Positions 10,071-20,058 of a DNA stretch of 64,000 nt are shown piece by piece. Position 1 is the stretch's first letter. The number at the start of each line of letters is the position of its first letter. The position numbers and the translations under genes were made by a program. This stretch comes from an uncultured Pelagibacteraceae bacterium (lineage in GTDB: Bacteria; Pseudomonadota; Alphaproteobacteria; Pelagibacterales; AG-422-B15), in NCBI GenBank assembly GCA_902521655.1, contig CABYSM010000002.1, forward strand, positions 21,930 to 85,929, written 5' to 3'. Under the pieces are notes generated by a model. The model saw nothing but the letters and a program-made list of their open reading frames with translations. It was not told the origin of the DNA and made no database searches.

Positions 10071-12275
10071 TTAATGAGATATTTGTTCAATGCTTGTTTC
10101 AAAACTGCGTTTCAATACAGAAACTTGTTGATCGCCTATATTTTTAATACTGATTTTGTCTCCACCAACTATGCCTATTTTTTCAAAATAAACATCATTA
10201 TTATTAGCTAATTTTTGGCATTCATCATAATTATTGGGACTTACTTCTAATAAATAGCGAGACTGATCTTCTGCAAAGAAATAGCCATGAGGAAAATCTG
10301 TTTCAATTTCTATTGTTATTCCAAGATTTCCTGACATACACATCTCCGATATAGCTACTAAAATACCTCCTTCTCCAACATCATGTGCTGATGTAATTAA
10401 TTTTTGTTTTATTGCATCCATTACAAAATTTCCATTTCTTAATTCAGTATCTAAGTTAATTTCAGGTGTTCCGCCTTCTTCTTTAGATTGGATAATAGAT
10501 ATATACTTTGAAGTGCCTAAGTGATTAGCTGTTTTACCTACCACGCATAGAAAATTACCATCTTCTTTTAATGAAAGAGTTTTTACATTTGATAAATCTT
10601 TGATTAACCCAACACCTCCAATAGCTGGTGTTGGATATATGCCTTCACCATTAGTTTCGTTATAGAGTGAGACGTTTCCTGAAACGACAGGATAGTTTAA
10701 TTTTGAGCAAGCATCGCCCATGCCTCGAATACATTCTACAAATTGTCCCATGATTTCTGGTTTCTCGGGATTACCAAAGTTCATACAATCTGTAATTGCA
10801 ATTGGAAGGGCGCCAGAAGCTATTATATTTCTCCATGTTTCAACAACTGCATGCTTTCCACCTTCATAAGGGTTGTGTTTGCAATATACTGGAGAACAGT
10901 CTGTGCTCATGGCTAGTCCTTTATTTGTTCCGTGAACACGTACAACTGCCGCATCGGACCCTGGTCTTACCACAGTATCTGCCATGACCATATGATCATA
11001 TTGTTCCCAGATCCATTTTCGGCTACTAAGATCTGGATGCATAATCATGGTATTTAAGTCGTTTAAAATACTATTCTGATCGAAGTCTTCTGGTTTGTAT
11101 TCCTTAATTGGAGATGGTTCTTCAACAATGTAATCTCTTTGATATTCAGGAGCATCTTCAACTAATATATTAATAGGTATGCTGGCTACTTCTTTGCCGC
11201 TCTTCATGAGAATAAGTCTTTTTGTATCAGTTACTTTGCCAATCACCTCAAATTCGAGATCCCATTTCTTAAAAATATCTCTAGCCATTTCTTCTTTCGA
11301 TGGATCGAGGACCATAAGCATCCGTTCTTGGCTTTCTGACAACATTAATTCATATGCTGACATGTTTTTCGCACGCATTGGCACTTTTGAAAGATCAATT
11401 TCTAAACCCACATCACCTTTGGACGCCATTTCAATTGAGGAAGATGTTAATCCAGCTGCCCCCATATCTTGAATTGCAATAATTGCTTCTTCTTTCATCA
11501 ATTCAAGACAAGCTTCCAATAGCAACTTCTCAGTGAATGGATCTCCAACCTGTACAGTTGGTTTTTTGTCTTCTGAATCTTCATCGAATTCAGCGGATGC
11601 CATAGTTGCACCGTGAATACCATCACGTCCAGTCTTTGATCCTACATACACAACGGGGTTTCCAACTCCTGCTGCTGCGGAGTAAAAGATTTTGTCTTTC
11701 TTTGCGATCCCAACTGTCATGGCATTTACTAAAATATTACCGTTATATGAAGGATGAAAATTGACTTCACCACCAACGGTTGGCACGCCAATACAATTGC
11801 CATATCCACCTATACCGCTGACAACGCCTGATAATAAATGTTTTGTTTTAGGATGGTTGGGCTCTCCAAATCTCAAGGCATTTAAATTAGCTACAGGGCG
11901 AGCACCCATTGTGAAGACATCTCGAAGTATGCCACCAACTCCAGTGGCCGCACCTTGATATGGCTCAAGGAAAGAAGGATGATTATGGCTTTCCATCTTG
12001 AAGACGGCGACATCTCCGTCATCGATATCAATGACTCCAGCATTTTCTCCTGGCCCTTGCACAACGCGTTCACCCGATGTTGGAAGTTTTTTGAGCCAAA
12101 ATTTTGATGATTTATAAGAACAATGTTCATTCCACATAGCACTAAAGATACCCAGTTCAGTAAGATTAGGTTCTCTGCCTAAGCCTTCTACTATTTTCTC
12201 AAACTCATCAAGTTTGAGACCATGATTTTCAACAAGAGACTGCTCTGTTTGAAATTGCCAATTGTGGTTTGTCAT
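10071..12275 (-). CDS. purL: Phosphoribosylformylglycinamidine synthase subunit PurL
   Basis: [68 protein letters not shown]. Confidence 0.97.
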   Translation of the reverse strand: MTNHNWQFQTEQSLVENHGLKLDEFEKIVEGLGREPNLTELGIFSAMWNEHCSYKSSKFWLKKLPTSGERVVQGPGENAGVIDIDDGDVAVFKMESHNHPSFLEPYQGAATGVGGILRDVFTMGARPVANLNALRFGEPNHPKTKHLLSGVVSGIGGYGNCIGVPTVGGEVNFHPSYNGNILVNAMTVGIAKKDKIFYSAAAGVGNPVVYVGSKTGRDGIHGATMASAEFDEDSEDKKPTVQVGDPFTEKLLLEACLELMKEEAIIAIQDMGAAGLTSSSIEMASKGDVGLEIDLSKVPMRAKNMSAYELMLSESQERMLMVLDPSKEEMARDIFKKWDLEFEVIGKVTDTKRLILMKSGKEVASIPINILVEDAPEYQRDYIVEEPSPIKEYKPEDFDQNSILNDLNTMIMHPDLSSRKWIWEQYDHMVMADTVVRPGSDAAVVRVHGTNKGLAMSTDCSPVYCKHNPYEGGKHAVVETWRNIIASGALPIAITDCMNFGNPEKPEIMGQFVECIRGMGDACSKLNYPVVSGNVSLYNETNGEGIYPTPAIGGVGLIKDLSNVKTLSLKEDGNFLCVVGKTANHLGTSKYISIIQSKEEGGTPEINLDTELRNGNFVMDAIKQKLITSAHDVGEGGILVAISEMCMSGNLGITIEIETDFPHGYFFAEDQSRYLLEVSPNNYDECQKLANNNDVYFEKIGIVGGDKISIKNIGDQQVSVLKRSFETSIEQISH

Positions 12276-12946
12276 TAATTTAAGATACTTTCAAAAATAG
12301 TCTTACCGTCTTCACATCCGTGTGCCAATTCAGCGGCTCTTTCTGGGTGAGGCATCATGCCTAATACATTTTTATTTTCATTAAGAATGCCAGCAATATT
12401 CTCAAGTGAACCATTAGGATTTGAATGTTCACTTACATTTCCATTTTCATCACAATACTGGAAGGCTATTTGGTCGTTGTCTTGAATTTTTTTTAATTGT
12501 TCAGAGGTTACAAAAAAATTACCTTCATTATGTGCTATTGGCATTTTTGCCACTTGAGCATTTTTTGTGAATACTGAACTTTGATTTTTGGGCTTAATTA
12601 ATATGTCTCTGCATATAAAGCTCAGACTACTATTTCTCATCAACGCACCATCTAATAATCCACTTTCGATCAGAATTTGGAACCCGTTACAAATTCCCAA
12701 TACAGGAACACCTTCTTTTGCCTTTTTTACAATATCTTGCATGATAGGGGATGTTGATGCCATGGCGCCGCATCTTAAATAATCGCCGTAAGAGAACCCT
12801 CCTGGTACAACGATCAGATCAGATTGATTAATTGACGTTTCTTTGTGCCAAACCATTTGCGGTTGATGACTAGAAATATTTTTAATTGCTACCGCTACAT
12901 CACGATCACAATTTGATCCTGGAAAAACGATAACATGTGACTTCAT
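12275..12946 (-). CDS. purQ: Phosphoribosylformylglycinamidine synthase subunit PurQ
   Basis: [45 protein letters not shown] (class I glutamine amidotransferase). Confidence 0.96.
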   Translation of the reverse strand: MKSHVIVFPGSNCDRDVAVAIKNISSHQPQMVWHKETSINQSDLIVVPGGFSYGDYLRCGAMASTSPIMQDIVKKAKEGVPVLGICNGFQILIESGLLDGALMRNSSLSFICRDILIKPKNQSSVFTKNAQVAKMPIAHNEGNFFVTSEQLKKIQDNDQIAFQYCDENGNVSEHSNPNGSLENIAGILNENKNVLGMMPHPERAAELAHGCEDGKTIFESILN

Positions 12947-12950
12947 TAAT

Positions 12951-13190
12951 TTAATCTATCTCTACTTTATAATCTTCAATAACCAAGTTTGCCAAAAGCT
13001 TCTCGCACATTTCATTAATTTGTTTATTGGCTGTCTCTTTATTTTCGCTATCTAGTTTAATCTCAATAAATTTACCCTGCCTGACATCCGCTATGTTATT
13101 GAAACCTAATGACTTGAGGGAATTGGCAATAACTGAGCCTTGGGGGTCGAGAACGTCTTTTTTAAGTGTGATATAGATTTTGGCTAGCAT
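12951..13190 (-). CDS. purS: Phosphoribosylformylglycinamidine synthase subunit PurS
   Basis: KIYITLKKDVLDPQGSVIANSLKSLGF; sits between purQ and purC. Confidence 0.93.
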   Translation of the reverse strand: MLAKIYITLKKDVLDPQGSVIANSLKSLGFNNIADVRQGKFIEIKLDSENKETANKQINEMCEKLLANLVIEDYKVEID

Positions 13191-13197
13191 TTAACCT

Positions 13198-13917
13198 TTA
13201 ATGCACGATTCCTAATCGTGAGGCAACCTCTTCATAGGCACCCATGAGGCTACCCAGGTTTCTTCTGAAAACGTCTTTATCTAGTTTCTGTTTTGATTTT
13301 ATATCCCATAATCTGCATGAGTCAGGACTAATCTCATCTGCGAGTACAATTTTTTTTGGATTTGAGGCTAGCCTCCCAAATTCAATTTTAAAATCTACCA
13401 GAATGATATTTTTCTTTTTAAATAAATTAGTGAGTAAAGAATTAATTTTAAGAGACATGGCATCTATTTTTTTTAACTCTGATCTATTAGCCCAGCCAAA
13501 TGTTTCTACATGATCTCTAGAAATCATTGGATCATCTAAACTGTCTTCTTTGTAATAATACTCTAATAATGGTTTTTTTAACCTGGTTCCTTCTTTTAGT
13601 CCTAATTTTTTAGCAATAGAACCAGCAACAATATTTCGAACAACAAATTCTATAGGAATGATCTGACATTTTTTTATCAATTGTTCTCGATCATTTAATC
13701 TTTTTTCAAAATGAGTTGGAATCTTTTTACTTTTAAGGAATTCCATAATGTGCTCAGAAATTTTATTATTGATGACTCCTTTGCCTTTAAATATCTTATG
13801 CTTTTTTTTATTATAGGCAGTTGCATCGTCTTTAAAAATCTGAATAAGTGTGTTTTTTTTTGGGCCTTTAATTAATTTTTTGGCCTTACCTTCATATAAA
13901 GTCTTCGATGATGTCAT
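13198..13917 (-). CDS. purC: Phosphoribosylaminoimidazole-succinocarboxamide synthase
   Basis: LYEGKAKKL, FKDDATAYN, FVVRNIVAGS, LVDFKIEFGR, LADEISPDSCRLWD. Confidence 0.96.
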   Translation of the reverse strand: MTSSKTLYEGKAKKLIKGPKKNTLIQIFKDDATAYNKKKHKIFKGKGVINNKISEHIMEFLKSKKIPTHFEKRLNDREQLIKKCQIIPIEFVVRNIVAGSIAKKLGLKEGTRLKKPLLEYYYKEDSLDDPMISRDHVETFGWANRSELKKIDAMSLKINSLLTNLFKKKNIILVDFKIEFGRLASNPKKIVLADEISPDSCRLWDIKSKQKLDKDVFRRNLGSLMGAYEEVASRLGIVH

Positions 13918-13990
13918 TGCAGGTAGTGTAAAAATTTGTTATGATAGAAATGTAATTCAAATTAATTCTAATTAAAAGTATAAAGAAACA

Positions 13991-14320
13991 ATGAAAAAAC
14001 TAGATGAACGAAAAAAAGGTTTTGAGGGTAAATTTGCTCGAGATCAAGAGTTAGAATTTAAGATTTTGGCTCGGCGAAATAAGTATCTTGGTGTCTGGGC
14101 TGCAGAAAAACTTCGTTTATCGGGACCAGCAGTTGAAGAATATTTTGCAGAAGTAATCAAATCTGATCTTGAAGAGGATGGAGATATGGATGTTTTCAGA
14201 AAAGTTAGAAAAGATTTTGATGAAAAAGGAATATCCATAACTGATGATGAACTTAGACAGAGTATGGACCAATTTTTACTTCAGGCAAAAGAAGAGATTA
14301 TTGGTAAAGATAATATCTAA
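13991..14320 (+). CDS. DUF1476 family protein (alphaproteobacterial F1F0-ATPase inhibitor zeta subunit-like)
   Basis: DERKKGFEGKFARDQELEFKILARRNKYLGVWAAEKLRLSG motif; divergent from purC. Confidence 0.85.
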   Translation: MKKLDERKKGFEGKFARDQELEFKILARRNKYLGVWAAEKLRLSGPAVEEYFAEVIKSDLEEDGDMDVFRKVRKDFDEKGISITDDELRQSMDQFLLQAKEEIIGKDNI

Positions 14321-14334
14321 TTATTACACTCCAC

Positions 14335-14580
14335 ATGTACATTAAATATGCAACCACAAAAAAGTCTTCAAAAAAGAAAGTGGTAAAAAAGAGAACAGCC
14401 TCAAAAATTACAAAGAAAAAAAAACCTGTAACGAAAAAAAAGAAGCGTACCTCTAAACCCAAGCCTAAAAAGAATAATAGTAATGTAATTCGGGATGCTA
14501 GTTTAAATCAGCATTATTATGTAGGCGGTTATATTCTTATATTTGGAGTGTTTGCACTAGCTATTTATTATTCGCAATAA
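14335..14580 (+). CDS. Small protein with poly-basic (Lys-rich) N-terminal tail and single C-terminal TM helix
   Basis: 81 aa ORF; KKKVVKKRTASKITKKKKPVTKKKKRTSKPKPKKN followed by YYVGGYILIFGVFALAIYYSQ; same strand 14 nt after the DUF1476 gene. Start codon is uncertain. Confidence 0.6.
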   Translation: MYIKYATTKKSSKKKVVKKRTASKITKKKKPVTKKKKRTSKPKPKKNNSNVIRDASLNQHYYVGGYILIFGVFALAIYYSQ

Positions 14581-14581
14581 A

Positions 14582-15874
14582 TTATTTAAATACTTTTTTA
14601 AAAATATAATCTGTTCTTCTTGTTGCGTGTTTAAGGTCTAATATTTTAGATATTTCTTTTTTATTTAAATATTTTTTTAATTCATTATCTGTATCCAGTA
14701 CGGTTTCAAAATCTAGATCAGATTTCCATACTTTCATGGCGTTACGCTGTACAATTTTATAGGCTTTCTCTCGAGATAATCCTTTTTGAGTCATCGCGAG
14801 CATAAGCCCCTCTGACATGGGTAGTTTTCTAAGTTTATCTAAATTATTTTTCATATTTTTAGGATAAACAATAAGGTTTGCGATTACATTATTCAAACGT
14901 GCTAGTGCAAAATCAATGATGATGTTGGCATCAGGAGCCATTATTCTTTCTACACTTGAGTGCGAGATATCTCTTTCATGCCATAAAGAAACATTTTCTA
15001 AAGCGGGTATTGTGTAGCCACGAATTAACCTTGAAAGGCCAGTTAAGTTTTCAGTTAGTACAGGATTTCTTTTATGTGGCATGGCCGAAGAACCTTTTTG
15101 TCCTTTTGAAAAAAATTCTTCAACTTCAAGAACTTCTGTTCTTTGTAAATGTCTTATTTCTGTAGCAAGGCGCTCAATTGAGCTGGCAATAATTCCAAGA
15201 GTACTAAAATAAACAGCATGTCTGTCACGTGGGATAACTTGAGTAGATATAGTTTCAGCTTTCATACCTAATTTTTTTGCAACAAACTGTTCAACGCGAG
15301 GATCTATGTTGGCATAATTGCCTACAGCACCTGAAATTGCACACACCGATATTTCTTCTGTTGCCTTTTTAAAACGCGCGTGATTTCGCTCAAATTCTGC
15401 ATAGAAGTTTGCCATTTTTACACCAAAGGTTGTTGGTTCTGCATGAATACCATGGCTTCTTCCGATACAAGGCGTATTTTTATATTTAAGAGCTATTTTT
15501 TTGAGTGATTTAAGAAGCTGAGCCATTTCTTTTTCAATAATTTTAGATGACTGCATGAGTTGTATATTGAATGCTGTATCTAAAATATCTGATGAGGTTA
15601 AGCCTTGATGAAGAAAACGCGCAGGTGGTCCAGCGTATTCTGATATAGATGTAAGAAATGCTATCACATCATGTTTGACTTTCTTTTCAATAATATCAAT
15701 TCTCTTCTCATTTATTTTAGCTTTTGACTTAACTTTTTTACTTGTACCCTTTGGAACAGTTCCCAATTTTTCCATAGCTTCGCAAGCATACAGTTCAATA
15801 TCGAGCCAAATTTTAAATCTTGATTTAGAACTCCAGATATCAGTCATGGGAGCTCTTGAATATCGAGGGATCAT
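14582..15874 (-). CDS. purB: Adenylosuccinate lyase
   Basis: MIPRYSRAPMTDIWSSKSRF, GLTSSDILDTAFNIQL, GRSHGIHAEPTTFG, signature GSSAMPHKRNP. Confidence 0.97.
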   Translation of the reverse strand: MIPRYSRAPMTDIWSSKSRFKIWLDIELYACEAMEKLGTVPKGTSKKVKSKAKINEKRIDIIEKKVKHDVIAFLTSISEYAGPPARFLHQGLTSSDILDTAFNIQLMQSSKIIEKEMAQLLKSLKKIALKYKNTPCIGRSHGIHAEPTTFGVKMANFYAEFERNHARFKKATEEISVCAISGAVGNYANIDPRVEQFVAKKLGMKAETISTQVIPRDRHAVYFSTLGIIASSIERLATEIRHLQRTEVLEVEEFFSKGQKGSSAMPHKRNPVLTENLTGLSRLIRGYTIPALENVSLWHERDISHSSVERIMAPDANIIIDFALARLNNVIANLIVYPKNMKNNLDKLRKLPMSEGLMLAMTQKGLSREKAYKIVQRNAMKVWKSDLDFETVLDTDNELKKYLNKKEISKILDLKHATRRTDYIFKKVFK

Positions 15875-15898
15875 ATAAATACTTTTTTAATCTTTAAT

Positions 15899-16669
15899 TT
15901 ATGGTTTATCAAGCCCTGCGGGAGATTTAGTAAAAATTTCAAATCCCTCTTTGGTTATGCCAATACTATGCTCAAATTGAGCAGATAAACTCTTATCTTT
16001 AGTTACAGCTGTCCATCCATCCTTCAGCATTCTTACATCATAATTGCCAACATTAATCATGGGTTCCACAGTAAAGAACATGCCTTCTTCAATTTGATCG
16101 CCAGTATTTTCTTTGCCGTAGTGCAATATATTTGGAAATTCATGAAAGACTTTACCGAGTCCATGCCCACAAAAATCTCTCACGACACTATAATTCTGTT
16201 TTTCAGCATAACTCTGTATTGCATAACCAATATCACCAAGACGGGATTTTGGGCTTGCTGCTTTAATCCCTTCATGCATTGACTCAAAAGTGCAATCAAT
16301 TAATTTCTGTGCTTTCGCATTTATTTTACCTACCGGAAACATCCGACTGGTATCTCCATGCCAGCCATCAACGATAACAGTTACATCTATGTTAACGATA
16401 TCTCCTTCTTCTAATATTCTAGAAGATGGAATTCCATGACAAATGACATGGTTAATTGATGTACAAATAGACTTTGGAAAGCCCTTATAAAATAAGGGAG
16501 CAATCAAGCCACCATTTTTTGTAATGAACTCGAAAGCGAAGTAATCAAGTTCGTCTGTCGACACTCCAGGCTTTACATGATCGACTAAAAGATCAAGAGT
16601 GGATGCGGCTAAATTGCCAGCTTTTCGCATGCCTTCAAAATCTTTATTATTATGCAATGTATTATTCAT
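15899..16669 (-). CDS. map: Type I methionine aminopeptidase
   Basis: SINHVICHGIPSSR, GDIVNIDVTVIVDGWHGDTSRMF, FCGHGLGKVFHEFPN, MFFTVEPMI. Confidence 0.95.
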   Translation of the reverse strand: MNNTLHNNKDFEGMRKAGNLAASTLDLLVDHVKPGVSTDELDYFAFEFITKNGGLIAPLFYKGFPKSICTSINHVICHGIPSSRILEEGDIVNIDVTVIVDGWHGDTSRMFPVGKINAKAQKLIDCTFESMHEGIKAASPKSRLGDIGYAIQSYAEKQNYSVVRDFCGHGLGKVFHEFPNILHYGKENTGDQIEEGMFFTVEPMINVGNYDVRMLKDGWTAVTKDKSLSAQFEHSIGITKEGFEIFTKSPAGLDKP

Positions 16670-17369
16670 TAATGAGTTTTATTTTTTTATTTACACGAAT
16701 TTTGTCACTTTCAAAAGAACAGTTATAACATATTATTTCTACTCCTTTTTCTATGACTTTTTTAAAGTTGTCATAGTATGCCTGATCAATATCACGCGCG
16801 ATTTGAAATTTTTTGCAATCATCCCTTTGAATGAGAAATAACATTACAGCTCTTGTATTGTTATTGGGTAGTTTTGAAAGTTCGATCAAATGCTTTGAAC
16901 CTCTTTCTGTAACCGCATCTGGAAATTCAGCAGTTTCTTTTTTTCTTGATAAAGTTACATTTTTTACCTCTACATAAGTTTGTTTTTTGTCATCACTTAA
17001 TAGAAAATCAATGCGAGAATTAGTTCCGTATTTAACTTCTCTTTTATATGAATCGTATTTACCTAATTCAGGAATGAGATGCATTTCGATTGCATCTTCC
17101 ACAATTCTGTTGGCTTTGTGCGTATTGACACCAACGTTTGCATTGCCAGATTTTATAATTTCAAGAGTATATTTTAACTTACGTTTTGGATCATCTGCTT
17201 TTGTAACAAAAACAGGATTGCCTTCTTCTAGGAGACCTTGCATGGAACCTGTGTTGGGACAATGTGCAGTTATGGTCTCTTTGTTATTATCAAGTTGAAT
17301 ATCTGCAAAAAATCTCTTATACCTTTTAATCAATCTCCCTGAGATATATTGATTAGCAATTTTTGACAT
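16662..17369 (-). CDS. sfsA: Sugar fermentation stimulation protein SfsA family
   Basis: KRYKRFFADIQLDNNKETITAHCPNTGSMQGLLEEGNPVF, FLLSDDKKQTYVEVKNVTL, AEFPDAVTERGSKHL. Confidence 0.93.
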   Translation of the reverse strand: MSKIANQYISGRLIKRYKRFFADIQLDNNKETITAHCPNTGSMQGLLEEGNPVFVTKADDPKRKLKYTLEIIKSGNANVGVNTHKANRIVEDAIEMHLIPELGKYDSYKREVKYGTNSRIDFLLSDDKKQTYVEVKNVTLSRKKETAEFPDAVTERGSKHLIELSKLPNNNTRAVMLFLIQRDDCKKFQIARDIDQAYYDNFKKVIEKGVEIICYNCSFESDKIRVNKKIKLINE

Positions 17370-17375
17370 GGTTTT

Positions 17376-18098
17376 ATGAAAGCATCACTTATAATTATTG
17401 GTAACGAAATTTTATCCGGTCGTACGCAAGATAAGAATCTATCATATCTCGCAAATTGGCTGAATGAAATAGGAATTCAACTAGCAGAAGTTAGGGTAAT
17501 TAGAGATGAGGAAGAAATAGTTGTAGAGACGGTTAACTACCTTAGATCAACTTATGATTATGTTTTTACGACAGGTGGCATTGGGCCTACGCACGACGAT
17601 ATTACTTCTTTGTGCATCGCCAAAGCTTTCGGAGTTGAACTAGAGATCAATTCAGGAGCATTAGGTATTTTAAAGGAGTACTATAAAGATGGCGAATTGA
17701 CTGATGCAAGAATGAAAATGACTAAAATGCCAGTAGGCTCTGAACTTATTGAGAATCCAGTGAGTAGAGCGCCTGGTTTTAAAATGGACAATGTATTTGT
17801 ATTAGCTGGGATCCCTAGCATCATGCAAGGCATGTTAGAAGGGGCGAGAAAACACCTAACTGTTGGTGAAGTGGTTAAGTCTAAATCAATTGATGTTTTT
17901 ACACCTGAAAGCAACGTTGCTGACGCCTTAACTGATCTGCAAGAAAAATATTTTGAAGTTGAAATAGGAAGCTACCCTTTTAATAAGGACAATCGCTTTG
18001 GAACTTCTGTAGTTATGCGTTCTTCCGATGAGGAAAAACTTAAAAATTGTGAGTCAGATTTAAAGGAATTAATGAAAAATTATGATACAAAGTATTAA
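17376..18098 (+). CDS. Molybdopterin-binding domain protein (CinA N-terminal / MoaB-MogA-like)
   Basis: ASLIIIGNEILSGRTQDKNLSYLANWLNEIGI, TTGGIGPTHDDIT, PGFKMDNVFVLAGIPSIMQGML. Confidence 0.88.
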   Translation: MKASLIIIGNEILSGRTQDKNLSYLANWLNEIGIQLAEVRVIRDEEEIVVETVNYLRSTYDYVFTTGGIGPTHDDITSLCIAKAFGVELEINSGALGILKEYYKDGELTDARMKMTKMPVGSELIENPVSRAPGFKMDNVFVLAGIPSIMQGMLEGARKHLTVGEVVKSKSIDVFTPESNVADALTDLQEKYFEVEIGSYPFNKDNRFGTSVVMRSSDEEKLKNCESDLKELMKNYDTKY

Positions 18099-18222
18099 TA
18101 ATTTTTATCCACAATCAACTAAAATACTGATTTAATTATATATTATTAGTTTTTTCTACTTTACTTAACCCGGTTTCTCAATAATAATTGCCTAATTTTA
18201 TAAAATTAAGGGGAATATAATA

Positions 18223-18915
18223 ATGAAAGTATTAATGCTAAATCCCGGAGATCACGTAGCCATATCATTTTGGTTAATCTCTATGGCCATGGTTGCAGCT
18301 ACAGCTTTCTTCTTTCTTGAAAGAGACAGAGTAGCAGCTAGATGGAAGACGTCCCTCACAGTAGCTGGTTTGGTTACTGGTGTTGCGGCGTGGCACTATT
18401 TCTACATGAGAGGCGTATGGGTCGCTACTGGTGACTCTCCAACAGTCCTTCGATACATTGACTGGTTGATCACTGTGCCTCTACAAATTGTAGAGTTCTA
18501 TGTAATTCTTGCGGCAATGACTGCTGTTGCTTCAGGCTTATTCTGGAGACTGTTAATCGCATCTATCGTGATGTTGGTTGGTGGTTATCTAGGTGAAGTT
18601 GGAGCGATGAATGTAACACTAGCCTTCGTTATAGGAATGGCTGGATGGTTATACATCATCTATGAGATTTTTGCAGGAGAAGCAAGCAAGGCAAGTGCTG
18701 GTAGTGGAAACGCTGCTGGTCAAGCTGCGTTTAACGCGTTGAGATTGATCGTTACAGTAGGATGGGCGATTTATCCAATAGGTTATGCAGTAGGTTACTT
18801 TGGTGGCGGCGTAGATGCTGGTTCACTGAACTTAATCTATAACCTTGCTGACTTTGTTAACAAAATTGCATTTGGTATGGCTATTTATGTAGCTGCAGTA
18901 TCAGACAGCAATTAA
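18223..18915 (+). CDS. Proteorhodopsin, predicted blue-absorbing proton pump
   Basis: Seven-TM rhodopsin; MRGVWVATGDSPTVLRYIDWLITVPLQIVEFYVIL with D80, Q88, E91 (D97/Q105/E108-equivalents), H58 (H75-equivalent), and Schiff-base Lys in NLADFVNKIAFGMA. Confidence 0.97.
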   Translation: MKVLMLNPGDHVAISFWLISMAMVAATAFFFLERDRVAARWKTSLTVAGLVTGVAAWHYFYMRGVWVATGDSPTVLRYIDWLITVPLQIVEFYVILAAMTAVASGLFWRLLIASIVMLVGGYLGEVGAMNVTLAFVIGMAGWLYIIYEIFAGEASKASAGSGNAAGQAAFNALRLIVTVGWAIYPIGYAVGYFGGGVDAGSLNLIYNLADFVNKIAFGMAIYVAAVSDSN

Positions 18916-18935
18916 GTTTCTGCAAAGCAGATAAT

Positions 18936-18964
18936 AAAAGGGGCCTTCGGGCCCCTTTTTTTTT
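18936..18964 (+). terminator. Rho-independent terminator after proteorhodopsin
   Basis: Perfect 10-bp stem AAAAGGGGCC-TTCG-GGCCCCTTTT followed by a T tract. Confidence 0.95.
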
Positions 18965-19023
18965 ATACAAAATATTAAAGAACTAGTAGTTCATTAAATA
19001 AATAGTTATAAAATAAAAGAATT

Positions 19024-19111
19024 GGCCTCATGGCGGAATTGGTAGACGCAAAGGACTTAAAATCCTTTGGGATTTATTCCCGTCCCGGTTCGAGTCCGGG
19101 TGAGGCCACCA
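19024..19111 (+). tRNA. tRNA-Leu (anticodon TAA), CCA encoded
   Basis: Acceptor GGCCTCA/TGAGGCC, D-arm GGCGGAATTGGTAGACGC, anticodon loop CTTAAAA, long variable arm, T-loop GGTTCGAGTCC, terminal ACCA. Confidence 0.95.
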
Positions 19112-19167
19112 AATAATCAAATAATATTTATAAGTGAAATTTTTGCATAATTTGATATACATAAGCC

Positions 19168-20055
19168 ATGAGAAATTTTAAGGCTTATATTTACTCAATC
19201 TTTGCTATTTTTTTGTTAATTGGGATTTCAAATGCCTCTAATTTGGAAAATAGAGTTACTTCATATTTTAATGGCTTAGCTAATAGTTTAGGCACAAGTG
19301 TTTCATCATTATTGAGTGAAAATAGTAGGGTGAAGTACCTCGATTTAAACGTAGGTGTGCAAGAGCATTTAAAGCCAACTATATCTCTTACGAATGTAAA
19401 TATGATATCAGAGTACGGCAATAGCGCTATTTTTAATCAAAACTCTCTTAATCTACATAATAATGATCAAACAATTAATCTAGGCATAGGACACAGAACT
19501 CTTCTAAACGACGATAAAGTTATATTTGGATTAAATATATTTTTTGATTATGCATTTGATGACTCACATCAGAGAAATGGAGCGGGCCTTGAGGTTATAA
19601 GTAGTGTTTTTGATTTGAGATCTAATATTTATGACGCCACATCTGGCATCGAAACAGTTTCGACAGGTAAAGATGAAGAGGCGATGGACGGATGGGACGC
19701 ACGTCTTGATTATCATTTGCCAATTAAAGCAAATGCAAGACTATTTGTAGGATTATTTGAATTTGAAAATGCCGCAGGTTCATTTGAAGTTGAAGGTGAA
19801 AAATATGGTCTAAATCTAATTAGTAATAATCTTGATTTAGAAGTTGGATATATCGATGACAACAAAACAGGTGATGGTTCATTTGCAAATCTAAGTTATG
19901 TGATACCTCTTGGTAGTAATGGTTCTTTTTCCAATAACTCTTCTAATTATTTTGAGTACGTATCTGTCGCTGATAGGATGTATGAACCTGTTAAAAGAGA
20001 AAATAAGATAAAAGTTGTAACAACAACATTAAATGTTAAGGCAAGTGGATTCTAG
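19168..20055 (+). CDS. Inverse-autotransporter (intimin/invasin-type) beta-barrel domain protein lacking a passenger
   Basis: Signal peptide; NLGIGHRTLLNDDKVIFGLNIFFDYAFDDSHQRNGAGLEVISSVFDLRSNIYDATSG and terminal VADRMYEPVKRENKIKV resemble the inverse autotransporter barrel domain; ends about 14 aa after that motif. Confidence 0.8.
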   Translation: MRNFKAYIYSIFAIFLLIGISNASNLENRVTSYFNGLANSLGTSVSSLLSENSRVKYLDLNVGVQEHLKPTISLTNVNMISEYGNSAIFNQNSLNLHNNDQTINLGIGHRTLLNDDKVIFGLNIFFDYAFDDSHQRNGAGLEVISSVFDLRSNIYDATSGIETVSTGKDEEAMDGWDARLDYHLPIKANARLFVGLFEFENAAGSFEVEGEKYGLNLISNNLDLEVGYIDDNKTGDGSFANLSYVIPLGSNGSFSNNSSNYFEYVSVADRMYEPVKRENKIKVVTTTLNVKASGF

Positions 20056-20058
20056 ATT

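Noticed and set aside
16599-16841. 80-aa plus-strand ORF spanning the map/sfsA junction
   Set aside because: Antisense to two certain genes; Phe/Tyr-rich shadow of Lys/Asn-rich coding sequence.
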